NCBI RefSeq assembly: GCF_002422095.1 | Contig: NZ_DITB01000071.1 | Span: forward strand, 1-14,458 | Direction: 5' to 3' | From: Flavobacterium sp. UBA6195 | GTDB lineage: Bacteria > Bacteroidota > Bacteroidia > Flavobacteriales > Flavobacteriaceae | DNA: 14,458 bases | Shown: in pieces, positions 7,495-14,458 of the stretch | Position numbering within the stretch: the first letter of the stretch is position 1 | How the letters are laid out: each line of letters opens with the position of its first letter | Notes under the pieces: model-generated | The model's input: only the letters and a program-made list of their open reading frames with translations | Database searches by the model: none | What the model was told of the DNA's origin: nothing | Position numbers and translations under genes: made by a program

Positions 7495-9477
7495 CAAAGT
7501 ATTATCTGATTTACTAAGCGGTTGCTCTAAGTTACATATTGACAAAGAAACACTATTAATAATACCACCATCTCCATTATATGCGTCTACAACGCGTAAA
7601 GTCCATATTCCATCAGCTGGCAAGTTATTTAAGTTAGCCAAGTAATCAACAGGCTTAACATTACCAATTATTGATGGGGCTGTAGCACCACAAGTGAAAT
7701 TTATGCCGGCATCATCTAAAGTACAATTTATATCATCATTATCTCCACAAGGTTCATCAAATAATGTAATTATTGGGCTTCCTATAGCTGCTGGACCTTC
7801 TAAATAATACTTCATATCTTGAATATAAGTATGTGTAATATTAAGATTTACATTAAGACCCCCTATTATTAATCCTCCTGAAACAACAATAGGCACAGTG
7901 GCAACACTGTTTGCTGTTGTAGCAATAGTAGCATTTGAAAAATCAGAAGCTGTAAAAGTACTTCCGCAAGTAACAACTGCGGTTCTAAAGTTATTTATTA
8001 ATACTTCAGAAACTAATGCAGTACCACATCTATTTGAAGGAATAACTCTCCAATAATAAACAGTTTCTGGTGTTAAACCTGTAAGCAAATAATTATTTTC
8101 AGTTGTATTAATATTGACAAATAAAGAGGAAAAATCAGACTGATTTGATACTTGTAAATTATAATTTTCAACATTTACATTTGAATTCCAGTTTAAGAAA
8201 ACAGAAACAGCAACACTATTCTGACCGCTTACTGGTGAAGTCAATACTAGAGGTTGAACAATAGGAGAGTAAACAGTTAATTGTTTCATTCTAGTTTCAA
8301 TTTCTATTCCATTAGAACCAGAAATTCCAACAGAATAGGTACCTGGTTGTACTGCATTTAATCCAGAAACAGTCATTGTAACCGTCCCATTAGCACTTAA
8401 TGAAGATGGGCTAAATATTGCTGTTGCACCAATAGGTAATCCAACTGCTGAAAAAGTTGTCGTCATATTACCTGTCTGCTTATATTCAAAATTGTAAACA
8501 GCATCTTGATTTGAGAATAAAGTTAAATCCTCGGATTTAGAAATTAATGAAAAATCGGAAGTAATGCCTGTAAAAATTAAAGAATAATTTTGAGAGCCTG
8601 AAACTAAATTTCCTTTATGTGTTACTGAAATAACGTAATCACCTACAGAAGGTGCGTCTATTTTAATAACTTCAATATTATCAACATTATTATCCCCATT
8701 TCTAACAGCTAATGCAGAAGGATTTGATTGTAATTTCCAAGGGTAAAAAGTTGTTCCGTCTTTTGTAATTCTTATCTCTAAATCATTAACTAATACTGGA
8801 GTAATATTATTATCTCCCAGAGTTCCGTTATTAGCAACTCCAGGTAAATCAGTCCATGTTATTGAAGCAATTAGTGGATTTGATGAGCCTCCATTTGATT
8901 TAACAGTAATATTGAAGGTTTGCCCTTGCGTCAAATTTTCTTCTGAAATCCATGAGGTTAAACCATTTCCGGTAATTGTTTCTACGGCTTTCTTTGCGTT
9001 TAATAAACCCCAACCCATCTTAGCGTCGGGACCTAAATTTCCAGCATCATCAGCAGTATGACATACCAAACCTCTTAAAGTAGAGGACTTCATAAAACTA
9101 TTTGTTAAATTTTTTTGATGTTGCTGCAATAATAATAAAGTTCCTGCAACATTAGGACTAGCCATTGAGGTGCCAGAATATGATGCGGTTGCGGTGTTAC
9201 TTGTAGATATTGTAGATGTTAAACTTGTTCCATTCCCAGTAATATCTGGTTTAATTCTTCTGTCATCTGTAGGACCTTGACTACTTGACGTATTTATTGA
9301 AACACTAAATAAGCTACCATCCGTATTTATTACAGCATCATTTGCATTTGCTACGATTAATGTATTTTTTGAGGTTTTATTTCCAGTTAATTTATCATAA
9401 CCTACAGCAATTGGATTTGAATTATTATTGTTAGTTCCATCATTTCCCGCTGACATTACAGGTAAATAATAGGGTGA

Positions 9478-9641
9478 TTAATAAGTAATCTCATCCCATG
9501 ATCTTGCAGCGTCTGTATAAGCTCCAATATACCAAGCTGGTATATTGATGTCCCAGATCCTATTGGAACCCCATAAGAATGATTTGAGATTAACATTCCT
9601 CCCAAAACCTCAGATAAGGCTTCTGACTCATCATTGTCCTA
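9478..9641 (-). other. Cluster of three disabling lesions in the protease gene
   Basis: Reading down the minus strand: TAG at 9641-9639 follows RTFN where homologues would have Trp (TGG to TAG). The same frame then continues sensibly as DNDESEALSEVLGGMLISNH and SYGVPIGSGTS. At 9545-9541 (ATATA) the frame changes; removing one TA dinucleotide gives TSIPAWYIGAYTDAARSWDE, the expected continuation. Then TAA at 9480-9478 interrupts EITY / SPYYLPVMSAGNDG. Both outer frames are clean for hundreds of codons. Confidence 0.85.
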
Positions 9642-10243
9642 ATTAAATGTCCTTGCCGTTGCTAATGTTGCCATTCCTTTTACTCCAGCTGATGCAGTAC
9701 TCCAAGGTAAAGCTAATATTGTACCTGTAACATGAGTGGCATGATCGCTATAAGATATTCCTGAAATATCATCAACAGTTGTCACTCTTCCTCCAAAACC
9801 GCTATGAGTTCTTCTTACAGTACCTCCATCCCAAACACGAGCAATCATACCTTGACCATCTAAAGTTAATCCCATACCACCACCAGTGTTTAAAAAATTT
9901 GCTCTTGTGGATTTTGCTGCATTTACATTTGTTGTTGCATAATAAATAGGATATCCGTCAGGAGTAACGCTCATTAGTTGTTTAAAACTTCCGTCATCTC
10001 CTTTAATAAAAATTGGCCAATTGTTTTTGTTAGCCATTTCAACAGCCTTAGCTCTTTGTTTTTCTTCTAACTGTCGATAGTAAGATATCTTTTCCTGAAT
10101 TTTTGCAAAATTGTAGTCTTTTGTTATTTTAGCAACATCTTCCTTGGTTTGTGAAAAAGATAGTACACAGAAAAAGATAATAAAATAAGTGAATAATTGT
10201 TGTTTTTTTATTTTTTGGGGCAAATTAGTTTCATTTAATAAAA

Positions 10244-10271
10244 CAAATATATAATTTTTTCATAATTTCAA
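10244..10271 (-). promoter_or_regulatory. Candidate promoter of the S8 protease gene
   Basis: On the minus strand TTG (10271-10269), a 17-base spacer and TATATTTG (10251-10244) match the Bacteroidota consensus. The start would be near 10238, giving about 15 bases of leader to the TTG codon at 10223, or almost none to the ATG at 10234. The promoter therefore looks intact even though the gene is broken. The rest of the 184-base gap to the plus-strand gene at 10408 is AT-rich; on the plus strand I see only a weak TACATTTA at 10383-10390 without a TTG partner. Confidence 0.5.
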
Positions 10272-10407
10272 AAAAATGTTTTAAAATAAACGACTTGAAT
10301 TCAATAAAAAAAATTTCTTAAAGTAAAATAATTAGAACTATGCTAGGGAAAAATTAAATTTTCTTTAAACACTTATAAATATTACATTTACGAAAAAATA
10401 GGTATTT

Positions 10408-11847
10408 ATGGTTTTAAGCAGATTTTGGTTAGTGATATTTATATCATCTATCTTTTTTATTGTATTCGGATTGTTCTCTTCGCAATATTATTCTATTGAT
10501 TATGTTTTGAATGGAAAACAAGGTGAACCTCTTTTAATTGGTGAAAAATATTTAAAAGAAGTGCCAAAGTTTGTTAAAGACAGTTTAGAAAACGCTGATG
10601 ATAAAACTTTCATAATAAATAATAACATTGCAGATGCTGATACGACCTATGTGTACAACAATCACACCGTAAAAATCTACAGCGGAAAACAAAAAGCAGA
10701 TGGTTTACTTCCTATGACCAAAAGCAGTTTATTTGATTTAATTCTGCCTTTGATTGCTTATTTATCCTTTTTCTGCGGAATAATGGAACTACTTATTATT
10801 TCAGGAGCATCGGAAAGATTGGCTAAGAAATTAAGTCCGTTGTTTGCAAAAGTATTCCCTTCTATTCCTAAAAATCACGAATCGATTTCCTATATGACGT
10901 TGAATTTTTCTGCCAACTTCTTAGGATTGGATTCAGCTGCAACTCCTTTTGGATTAAAAGCCATGCAAAGTTTGCAAGAATTAAATCCAGATAAAGATAG
11001 AGCCAGTGATGCCCAAATCATGTTCATGTGTTTGCATGCTGCTGGTTTAACATTAATTCCAACATCTATTATTGGTTATCGTGCGGCTGAACACGCTGCA
11101 AATCCTGCTGACGTTATGTTGCCATGTATTATAACTTCATTTGTAGGAACAATTGCCGCTTTTATTTTAGTTGGAATCAAACAACGAGTTAATTTCAAAA
11201 GCGCATCTTTACTAGCGGTTTTAATGGGCGTAATCGGCGCCATTGTTGGATTATTATTTTATGTAAACAGTTTAGATTTAATCGGAAAAAATTACTTTAC
11301 TTCTAACCTTTCGGGATTATTATTGATACTAATCATCGGAGGAACTTTGATATTTTCCTTCGTTCAAGAGAAGAAATTCGTAGCACAAAAAACAACCATT
11401 TTCGACACATTTGTATCTGGAGCCAACAACGGATTAAAAACGGGAGTTACTATTTTTCCTTATGTAATGGGAATGTTAGTCGCTATTTCGTTATTCAGAA
11501 ACAGTGGTCTATTTGAAAATATTGCTAACGGAATTTCATTTGTTTTTGCACATTTGGGTGTCGCTAAAGAAATCACAGATTCATTGCCAGTAGCGATGTT
11601 GCGCCCTTTTAGTTCTGGTGGTTCCCGAGGGTTTATGATTGATGCGATGAAGCAATTTGGCCCTGATTCTTTGACCGGAAGATTGAGTTGTATTTTCCAA
11701 TGTAGTGCCGAAACAACGTTTTACGTAATTGCCGTTTATTTTGGAAGCATCAACGTGAAAAACACACGTTATACTCTAGGAATGATGCTTTTAGTAGATT
11801 TAATTTGTGTGATTACCGCAATTTTTGTGGCTAGTTGGTTTTTTTAA
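10408..11847 (+). CDS. Fused SpmA-SpmB-like membrane protein (nucleoside-recognition/Gate domains)
   Basis: Integral membrane protein of 479 residues with two Gate-type (nucleoside recognition) halves. The N-terminal half resembles SpmA: FAKVFPSIPKNHESISYMTLNFSAN style wording at about 146-170, then LGLDSAATPFGLKAMQSLQELNP. The C-terminal half resembles SpmB: FDTFVSGANNGLKTGVTIFPYVMGMLVAIS, SLPVAMLRPFSSGGSRGFM, GPDSLTGRLSCIFQCSAETTFYVIAVYFGS. In Bacillus SpmA and SpmB are separate proteins needed for spore core dehydration; here they form one chain in a presumably non-sporulating organism, so the role must differ and is unknown, probably transport-related. About 80 residues (27-105) after the first membrane span look soluble and would lie outside the membrane. 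A three-base gap to the next gene suggests cotranscription. Confidence 0.88.
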   Translation: MVLSRFWLVIFISSIFFIVFGLFSSQYYSIDYVLNGKQGEPLLIGEKYLKEVPKFVKDSLENADDKTFIINNNIADADTTYVYNNHTVKIYSGKQKADGLLPMTKSSLFDLILPLIAYLSFFCGIMELLIISGASERLAKKLSPLFAKVFPSIPKNHESISYMTLNFSANFLGLDSAATPFGLKAMQSLQELNPDKDRASDAQIMFMCLHAAGLTLIPTSIIGYRAAEHAANPADVMLPCIITSFVGTIAAFILVGIKQRVNFKSASLLAVLMGVIGAIVGLLFYVNSLDLIGKNYFTSNLSGLLLILIIGGTLIFSFVQEKKFVAQKTTIFDTFVSGANNGLKTGVTIFPYVMGMLVAISLFRNSGLFENIANGISFVFAHLGVAKEITDSLPVAMLRPFSSGGSRGFMIDAMKQFGPDSLTGRLSCIFQCSAETTFYVIAVYFGSINVKNTRYTLGMMLLVDLICVITAIFVASWFF

Positions 11848-11850
11848 GGG

Positions 11851-12225
11851 ATGAATAAAATACTTAAATATGCTTCGATATTACTGATTCTAATCAGTTT
11901 TGTTTCATTTTACAAAACATTTCAAGAATACAAAATATTAAATTCTGGAAACAAAATCTCTGTTAGTGTTTTCTCAGTACCTATTTCATGTAGCGAATCT
12001 TCTAAAACTTCTAAAGCTTATTTTACTTTTTACTTTAACGAAAAGAAACAAAGTAAAAGGTTAGAAGATCGTTGCTCAATAAATGTTGGAGATAAAATCA
12101 AACTAATAACAAATGAAACAAAAGATATTTTCCTCTTTGAAGATGAAGATATTCATTTTGAACTTTTAGCTGGTTTACTAATTTTTGTTACTGGAATTTA
12201 TTGTTATTTCAAAGCAAGTAAATAA
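11851..12225 (+). CDS. Small two-TM protein of unknown function
   Basis: 124 residues, not recognised with confidence. A hydrophobic helix at about 5-22 (ILKYASILLILISFVSFY) and another at about 105-120 (LLAGLLIFVTGIYCYF) bracket a soluble domain of about 80 residues that appears beta-rich, with two cysteines (in VPISCSESS and EDRCSINVGD) that could pair outside the cytoplasm. The general plan, TM, beta domain with a VGDKIKL turn, TM, is like DUF3592-type proteins, offered as a resemblance only. It begins three bases after the SpmAB-like gene, so it probably shares its transcript. The palindrome at 12242-12268 follows the stop by 16 bases and could act as its 3' hairpin. Confidence 0.7.
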   Translation: MNKILKYASILLILISFVSFYKTFQEYKILNSGNKISVSVFSVPISCSESSKTSKAYFTFYFNEKKQSKRLEDRCSINVGDKIKLITNETKDIFLFEDEDIHFELLAGLLIFVTGIYCYFKASK

Positions 12226-12241
12226 TTTTTTAAATTCAACT

Positions 12242-12268
12242 CCTGCAAGGTTTCCAAAACCTTGTAGG
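12242..12268. repeat. REP-like imperfect palindrome, left of transposase
   Basis: A 27-base hairpin beginning CCTGCAAGGTTT and ending AAACCTTGTAGG, with the two halves complementary apart from one G/T pair at position 4. Its reverse complement matches the palindrome at 12839-12865 except for two central bases. It lies 17 bases before the RAYT start codon. Such elements are the usual substrate of REP-associated tyrosine transposases, and may occur elsewhere in the genome. Confidence 0.85.
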
Positions 12269-12285
12269 TGTTAAAAAAGTAAATT

Positions 12286-12834
12286 ATGAAATTGGAAGTT
12301 TTAGAGAAAGATAAAGTATATCACATTTATAATCGAGGCATAAATAGTGAAACTATTTTTAATTCAGTCGAAAACAAACAGTACTTTTTAAAACTCTACT
12401 CAAAATATTTGGAAAACAAAGCAGATACTTTTGCTTACTGTTTAATGGATAATCACTTTCATTTTATTATTAGAATTGTAAATGAAAAAGAAATTACTCA
12501 AGCTCTTTCAAATCTTTTCAATGCTTATGCAAAAGCTTTTAACAAACAAAACAATAGAACCGGAAGTTTGTTTGAAAAACATTTTAAAAGAATTCAAATT
12601 GAAGATGAAACATATTTGACAAACTTGATTCAATATGTTCATTTAAATCCGAAACATCATTTAGATTTGGATTATAAAAGTTTTCAGTTTTCATCGTATC
12701 AATCAATAATTTCAGATAAACCAACGAAATTACTTAGGAACGAAGTAATTCAATTATTTGATTCTAAAGATAACTTTATTTATTGTCATGACTTTAAAAA
12801 TGAAATTTTATCTGAAAAACACATGCTTGAATAA
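12286..12834 (+). CDS. REP-associated tyrosine transposase (RAYT, Y1_Tnp family)
   Basis: Single-strand DNA nuclease of the HUH superfamily, related to IS200/IS605 TnpA. The 182 residues contain YHIYNRG near the N-terminus, the metal-binding His57 and His59 in DNHFHFIIRI, the GSLFEKHFKR segment (93-102), and YLTNLIQYVHLNPKHH with the probable nucleophile Tyr117. All catalytic elements are present and the frame is intact, so it may be active. It is flanked on both sides by inverted palindromes (12242-12268 and 12839-12865), 17 bases before the start and 4 bases after the stop, as expected of a RAYT with its own REPs. RAYTs are thought to cut and rejoin REP elements and usually occur singly. 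The unit sits between the small TM gene and fumarase. Confidence 0.93.
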   Translation: MKLEVLEKDKVYHIYNRGINSETIFNSVENKQYFLKLYSKYLENKADTFAYCLMDNHFHFIIRIVNEKEITQALSNLFNAYAKAFNKQNNRTGSLFEKHFKRIQIEDETYLTNLIQYVHLNPKHHLDLDYKSFQFSSYQSIISDKPTKLLRNEVIQLFDSKDNFIYCHDFKNEILSEKHMLE

Positions 12835-12838
12835 AAAA

Positions 12839-12865
12839 CCTACAAGGTTTTAAAAACCTTGCAGG
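12839..12865. repeat. REP-like imperfect palindrome, right of transposase
   Basis: A 27-base palindrome beginning CCTACAAGGTTTT and ending AAACCTTGCAGG, inverted relative to the left copy, with one A/C mismatch at position 4. Pairing extends outward by AA/TT (12837-12867). The asymmetric base at position 4 (A on one arm, G on the other) gives each copy an orientation, which is how RAYTs tell REPs apart. It begins four bases after the transposase stop. Confidence 0.85.
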
Positions 12866-12898
12866 TTGGAAAAACAAAAATCCGTAACTTTACCTTTC
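12866..12898 (+). promoter_or_regulatory. Candidate fumarase promoter at the REP edge
   Basis: TTG at 12866-12868 directly abuts the right palindrome; after 22 bases comes TACCTTTC (12891-12898), one base from TAnnTTTG. The start would be near 12904, with a leader of about 8 bases to the ATG at 12913. An alternative -7, TAACTTTA at 12885-12892, has a 16-base spacer. If correct, the -33 element is supplied at the junction of the inserted unit. Confidence 0.4.
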
Positions 12899-12912
12899 AA
12901 AACATACACACA

Positions 12913-14458
12913 ATGGACTTTTTATATCAAGACCCGTATCCAATTTTAAAAGACGATACACAATACAAAAAATTAACTTCAGATTACGTAAAAGTAGAGC
13001 AACTTGGCGATAGAGAAATCTTAGTGGTGGATCCAAAAGGATTAGAATTATTAGCACAAGAAGCTATGGACGACGTTTCGTTTATGTTGCGTTCCGCACA
13101 TTTACAAAAACTAAGAAACATTATCGAAGACCCAGAAGCGACAGACAACGACCGTTTTGTGGCTTATAATTTATTGCAAAATGCTGCTGTAGCCGTGGAA
13201 GGTCAATTGCCTTCTTGCCAAGATACTGGAACAGCAATTGTAGTTGCAAAAAAAGGTGAAAACGTTTACACAGGTGTTGATGATGGCGAATGGTTGTCAA
13301 AAGGAATTTACAATACGTACCAAAATAAAAATCTTCGTTATTCGCAAATTGTTCCAATTTCGATGTTTGAAGAAAAAAACTCAGGTTCGAACTTACCAGC
13401 TCAAATTGATATTTATGCGAAAAAAGGAAATTCGTATGAGTTCTTATTCTTAACAAAAGGTGGTGGTTCGGCAAACAAAACGTTTTTATATCAAAAAACA
13501 AAATCGTTGTTGAATGAAAAATCATTAGACGAATTTGTTCGTGAGCGCATTATGGATTTAGGAACAGCGGCATGTCCTCCGTATCACTTAGCTATCGTTA
13601 TCGGTGGAACTTCGGCGGAAGCAAATTTAGCAGCCGTGAAAAAAGCATCAGCTGGTTATTATGACAATCTTCCAACTTCTGGAAACATGGCAGGTCAGGC
13701 GTTTCGCGATTTAGAATGGGAAAAAAGAGTACAAATTATTTGTCAAGAAAGTCAAATTGGAGCACAATTTGGTGGGAAATATTTAACGCATGACGTTCGT
13801 GTCATTCGTTTACCACGTCACGCGGCTTCTTGTCCGGTGGGAATGGGAGTTTCTTGTTCGGCAGATAGAAATATCAAAGGAAAAATTACGAAAGACGGTA
13901 TTTTCTTGGAACAATTGGAAACCAATCCTGCGCAGTTTTTACCTGAAACAGCACCTCATTTAGAGCCAGCGGTGGAAATTGATTTGAACAAACCAATGCA
14001 AGAAGTACTGGCAGAATTATCAAAATACCCAATCAAAACACGTTTGAAATTAAACGGAACATTGATTGTAGCTCGTGATATTGCGCATGCCAAAATCAAA
14101 GAATTGTTAGACGCTGGAAAACCAATGCCAGAGTATTTCAAAAATCACCCAGTGTATTACGCTGGTCCGGCTAAAACTCCAGACGGAATGCCATCAGGAA
14201 GTTTTGGTCCAACAACTGCAGGAAGAATGGATGTTTATGTAGACGAATTCCAAGCCGCTGGTGGAAGCATGATTATGTTAGCCAAAGGAAACCGAAGCAA
14301 AGACGTTATGAACGCTTGTAAAAAACATGGCGGATTTTATTTAGGTTCTATTGGTGGTCCTGCTGCGATTTTAGCGAAAGAAAACATCTTATCGGTTGAA
14401 GTAGTAGATTTCCCAGAGTTAGGAATGGAAGCTGTAAGAAAAATTGAAGTAAAAGATT
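12913..14458 (+). CDS. fumA: Class I fumarate hydratase, iron-sulfur type, C-terminus cut by window edge
   Basis: Reversible hydration of fumarate to malate in the TCA cycle, cytoplasmic, oxygen-sensitive [4Fe-4S] enzyme. I translated 515 codons from the ATG at 12913 with no stop to the right edge; the family is about 540 residues, so only a short tail is missing. Cluster ligands are Cys102 (LPSCQDTGTAIV), Cys221 (GTAACPPYHLAIVIGGTSAE) and Cys315 (GVSCSADRNIKG); the spacings of 119 and 94 residues equal those of characterised class I fumarases. The C-terminal domain shows KTRLKLNGTLIVARDIAHAK, GPTTAGRMDVYVDEFQAAGGSM and GFYLGSIGGPAAILA, the substrate-handling part. The symbol follows the E. 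coli class I enzymes; the separate FumB name cannot be excluded by sequence alone. It stands alone downstream of the RAYT unit with its own likely promoter. Confidence 0.96.
   Translation, partial: MDFLYQDPYPILKDDTQYKKLTSDYVKVEQLGDREILVVDPKGLELLAQEAMDDVSFMLRSAHLQKLRNIIEDPEATDNDRFVAYNLLQNAAVAVEGQLPSCQDTGTAIVVAKKGENVYTGVDDGEWLSKGIYNTYQNKNLRYSQIVPISMFEEKNSGSNLPAQIDIYAKKGNSYEFLFLTKGGGSANKTFLYQKTKSLLNEKSLDEFVRERIMDLGTAACPPYHLAIVIGGTSAEANLAAVKKASAGYYDNLPTSGNMAGQAFRDLEWEKRVQIICQESQIGAQFGGKYLTHDVRVIRLPRHAASCPVGMGVSCSADRNIKGKITKDGIFLEQLETNPAQFLPETAPHLEPAVEIDLNKPMQEVLAELSKYPIKTRLKLNGTLIVARDIAHAKIKELLDAGKPMPEYFKNHPVYYAGPAKTPDGMPSGSFGPTTAGRMDVYVDEFQAAGGSMIMLAKGNRSKDVMNACKKHGGFYLGSIGGPAAILAKENILSVEVVDFPELGMEAVRKIEVKD

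Larger units (their letters stand above)
7252..10223 (-). pseudogene. Secreted subtilisin-like (S8) protease with T9SS sorting domain, disrupted
   Basis: Would encode about 990 residues once repaired. Order: signal peptide (1-24, hydrophobic FTYFIIFFCVLSFSQ); propeptide-like region to about 105; S8 catalytic domain with Asp132 in ARVWDGG, His164 in SDHATHVTG, Asn in MSAGNDG (9456 down) and Ser in SGTSMASPNVAG (near 9168); beta domains; an FnIII-like stretch (about 7985-8270, LTGLTPETVYYWRV); a proprotein-convertase P-like domain; and a C-terminal T9SS domain. The frame is broken by TAG at 9641-9639, by a shift near 9541-9545 and by TAA at 9480-9478. As written, translation stops after 194 residues, with Asp and His but no Ser, so no active protease is expected. 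The start is also unclear: TTG at 10223-10221, or an ATG at 10234-10232 that is out of frame by one base in a C4A6 tract. Sequence error is an alternative to real decay. Confidence 0.88.

Noticed and set aside
9454..9456. ATG as a true start of a separate 734-residue protein
   Set aside because: It falls in the conserved LPVMSAGNDG segment of the S8 catalytic domain; upstream codons SPYYLPV fit the family, so this Met is internal to the broken protease.
9478..9641. Programmed recoding or a diversity-generating retroelement target in the protease
   Set aside because: There is no slippery-site and pseudoknot arrangement, no reverse transcriptase or template repeat in the window, and two stops plus an indel cannot be bypassed by one recoding event.
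10383..10390. TACATTTA as promoter of the SpmAB-like gene
   Set aside because: One base off consensus and no TTG at a suitable distance upstream.
12242..12865. CRISPR-like repeat pair
   Set aside because: Only two copies, inverted rather than direct, and they flank a transposase; the REP/RAYT reading explains them fully.
13121..13525. Minus-strand 134-codon open frame opposite fumarase
   Set aside because: Rich in Phe, Leu and His as expected from the reverse complement of an AT-rich gene, and it covers conserved fumarase codons including the Cys102 region.

Overview
The window is AT-rich, low-GC DNA that reads as a chromosomal segment of a Flavobacterium-like member of the Bacteroidota. 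Three things support this: TAnnTTTG-type -7 promoter elements with upstream TTG; a secreted S8 protease ending in a type IX secretion (T9SS) sorting domain, a system found only in Bacteroidota; and family-level protein features such as HemJ and a fused SpmA-SpmB protein. No tRNA, rRNA or CRISPR array was seen.

Region 1 (1-7202) is a haem-biosynthesis locus with two divergent arms. On the minus strand hemA (glutamyl-tRNA reductase) overlaps hemC (hydroxymethylbilane synthase) by one base, and hemC runs off the left edge. On the plus strand an AraC-family regulator is followed by hemH (ferrochelatase) and hemJ (protoporphyrinogen oxidase), then closely spaced genes for a membrane sensor histidine kinase and an enoyl-CoA hydratase. 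The first committed step and the last two steps of protohaem synthesis thus flank a regulator that probably controls one or both arms. The ferrochelatase carries a cysteine-rich insertion that may bind an iron-sulfur cluster. A perfect 24-bp inverted repeat closes the plus-strand run and can also terminate the converging protease gene.

Region 2 (7252-10223, minus strand) is a large T9SS-exported subtilisin-like protease, broken by two stop codons and one frameshift, all within about 165 bases between the catalytic His and Asn/Ser segments. The rest of the frame is clean, so it is either a very recent pseudogene or a local sequence error. Its start is also irregular (TTG, with an out-of-frame ATG 11 bases upstream).

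Region 3 (10408-14458, plus strand) holds a fused SpmA-SpmB 'nucleoside recognition' membrane protein, a small two-TM protein of unknown function, a compact REP-associated tyrosine transposase (RAYT) bracketed by two inverted imperfect palindromes, and a class I [4Fe-4S] fumarase cut by the right edge. The RAYT unit sits directly upstream of fumarase and its edge abuts the likely fumarase promoter.

Overall this is mostly ordinary core genome. The most interesting items are the RAYT/REP unit, the clustered lesions in the protease, the Cys-rich ferrochelatase insert, and the linkage of a regulator and an orphan sensor kinase to haem genes. I did not find a convincing wholly new multi-gene system.
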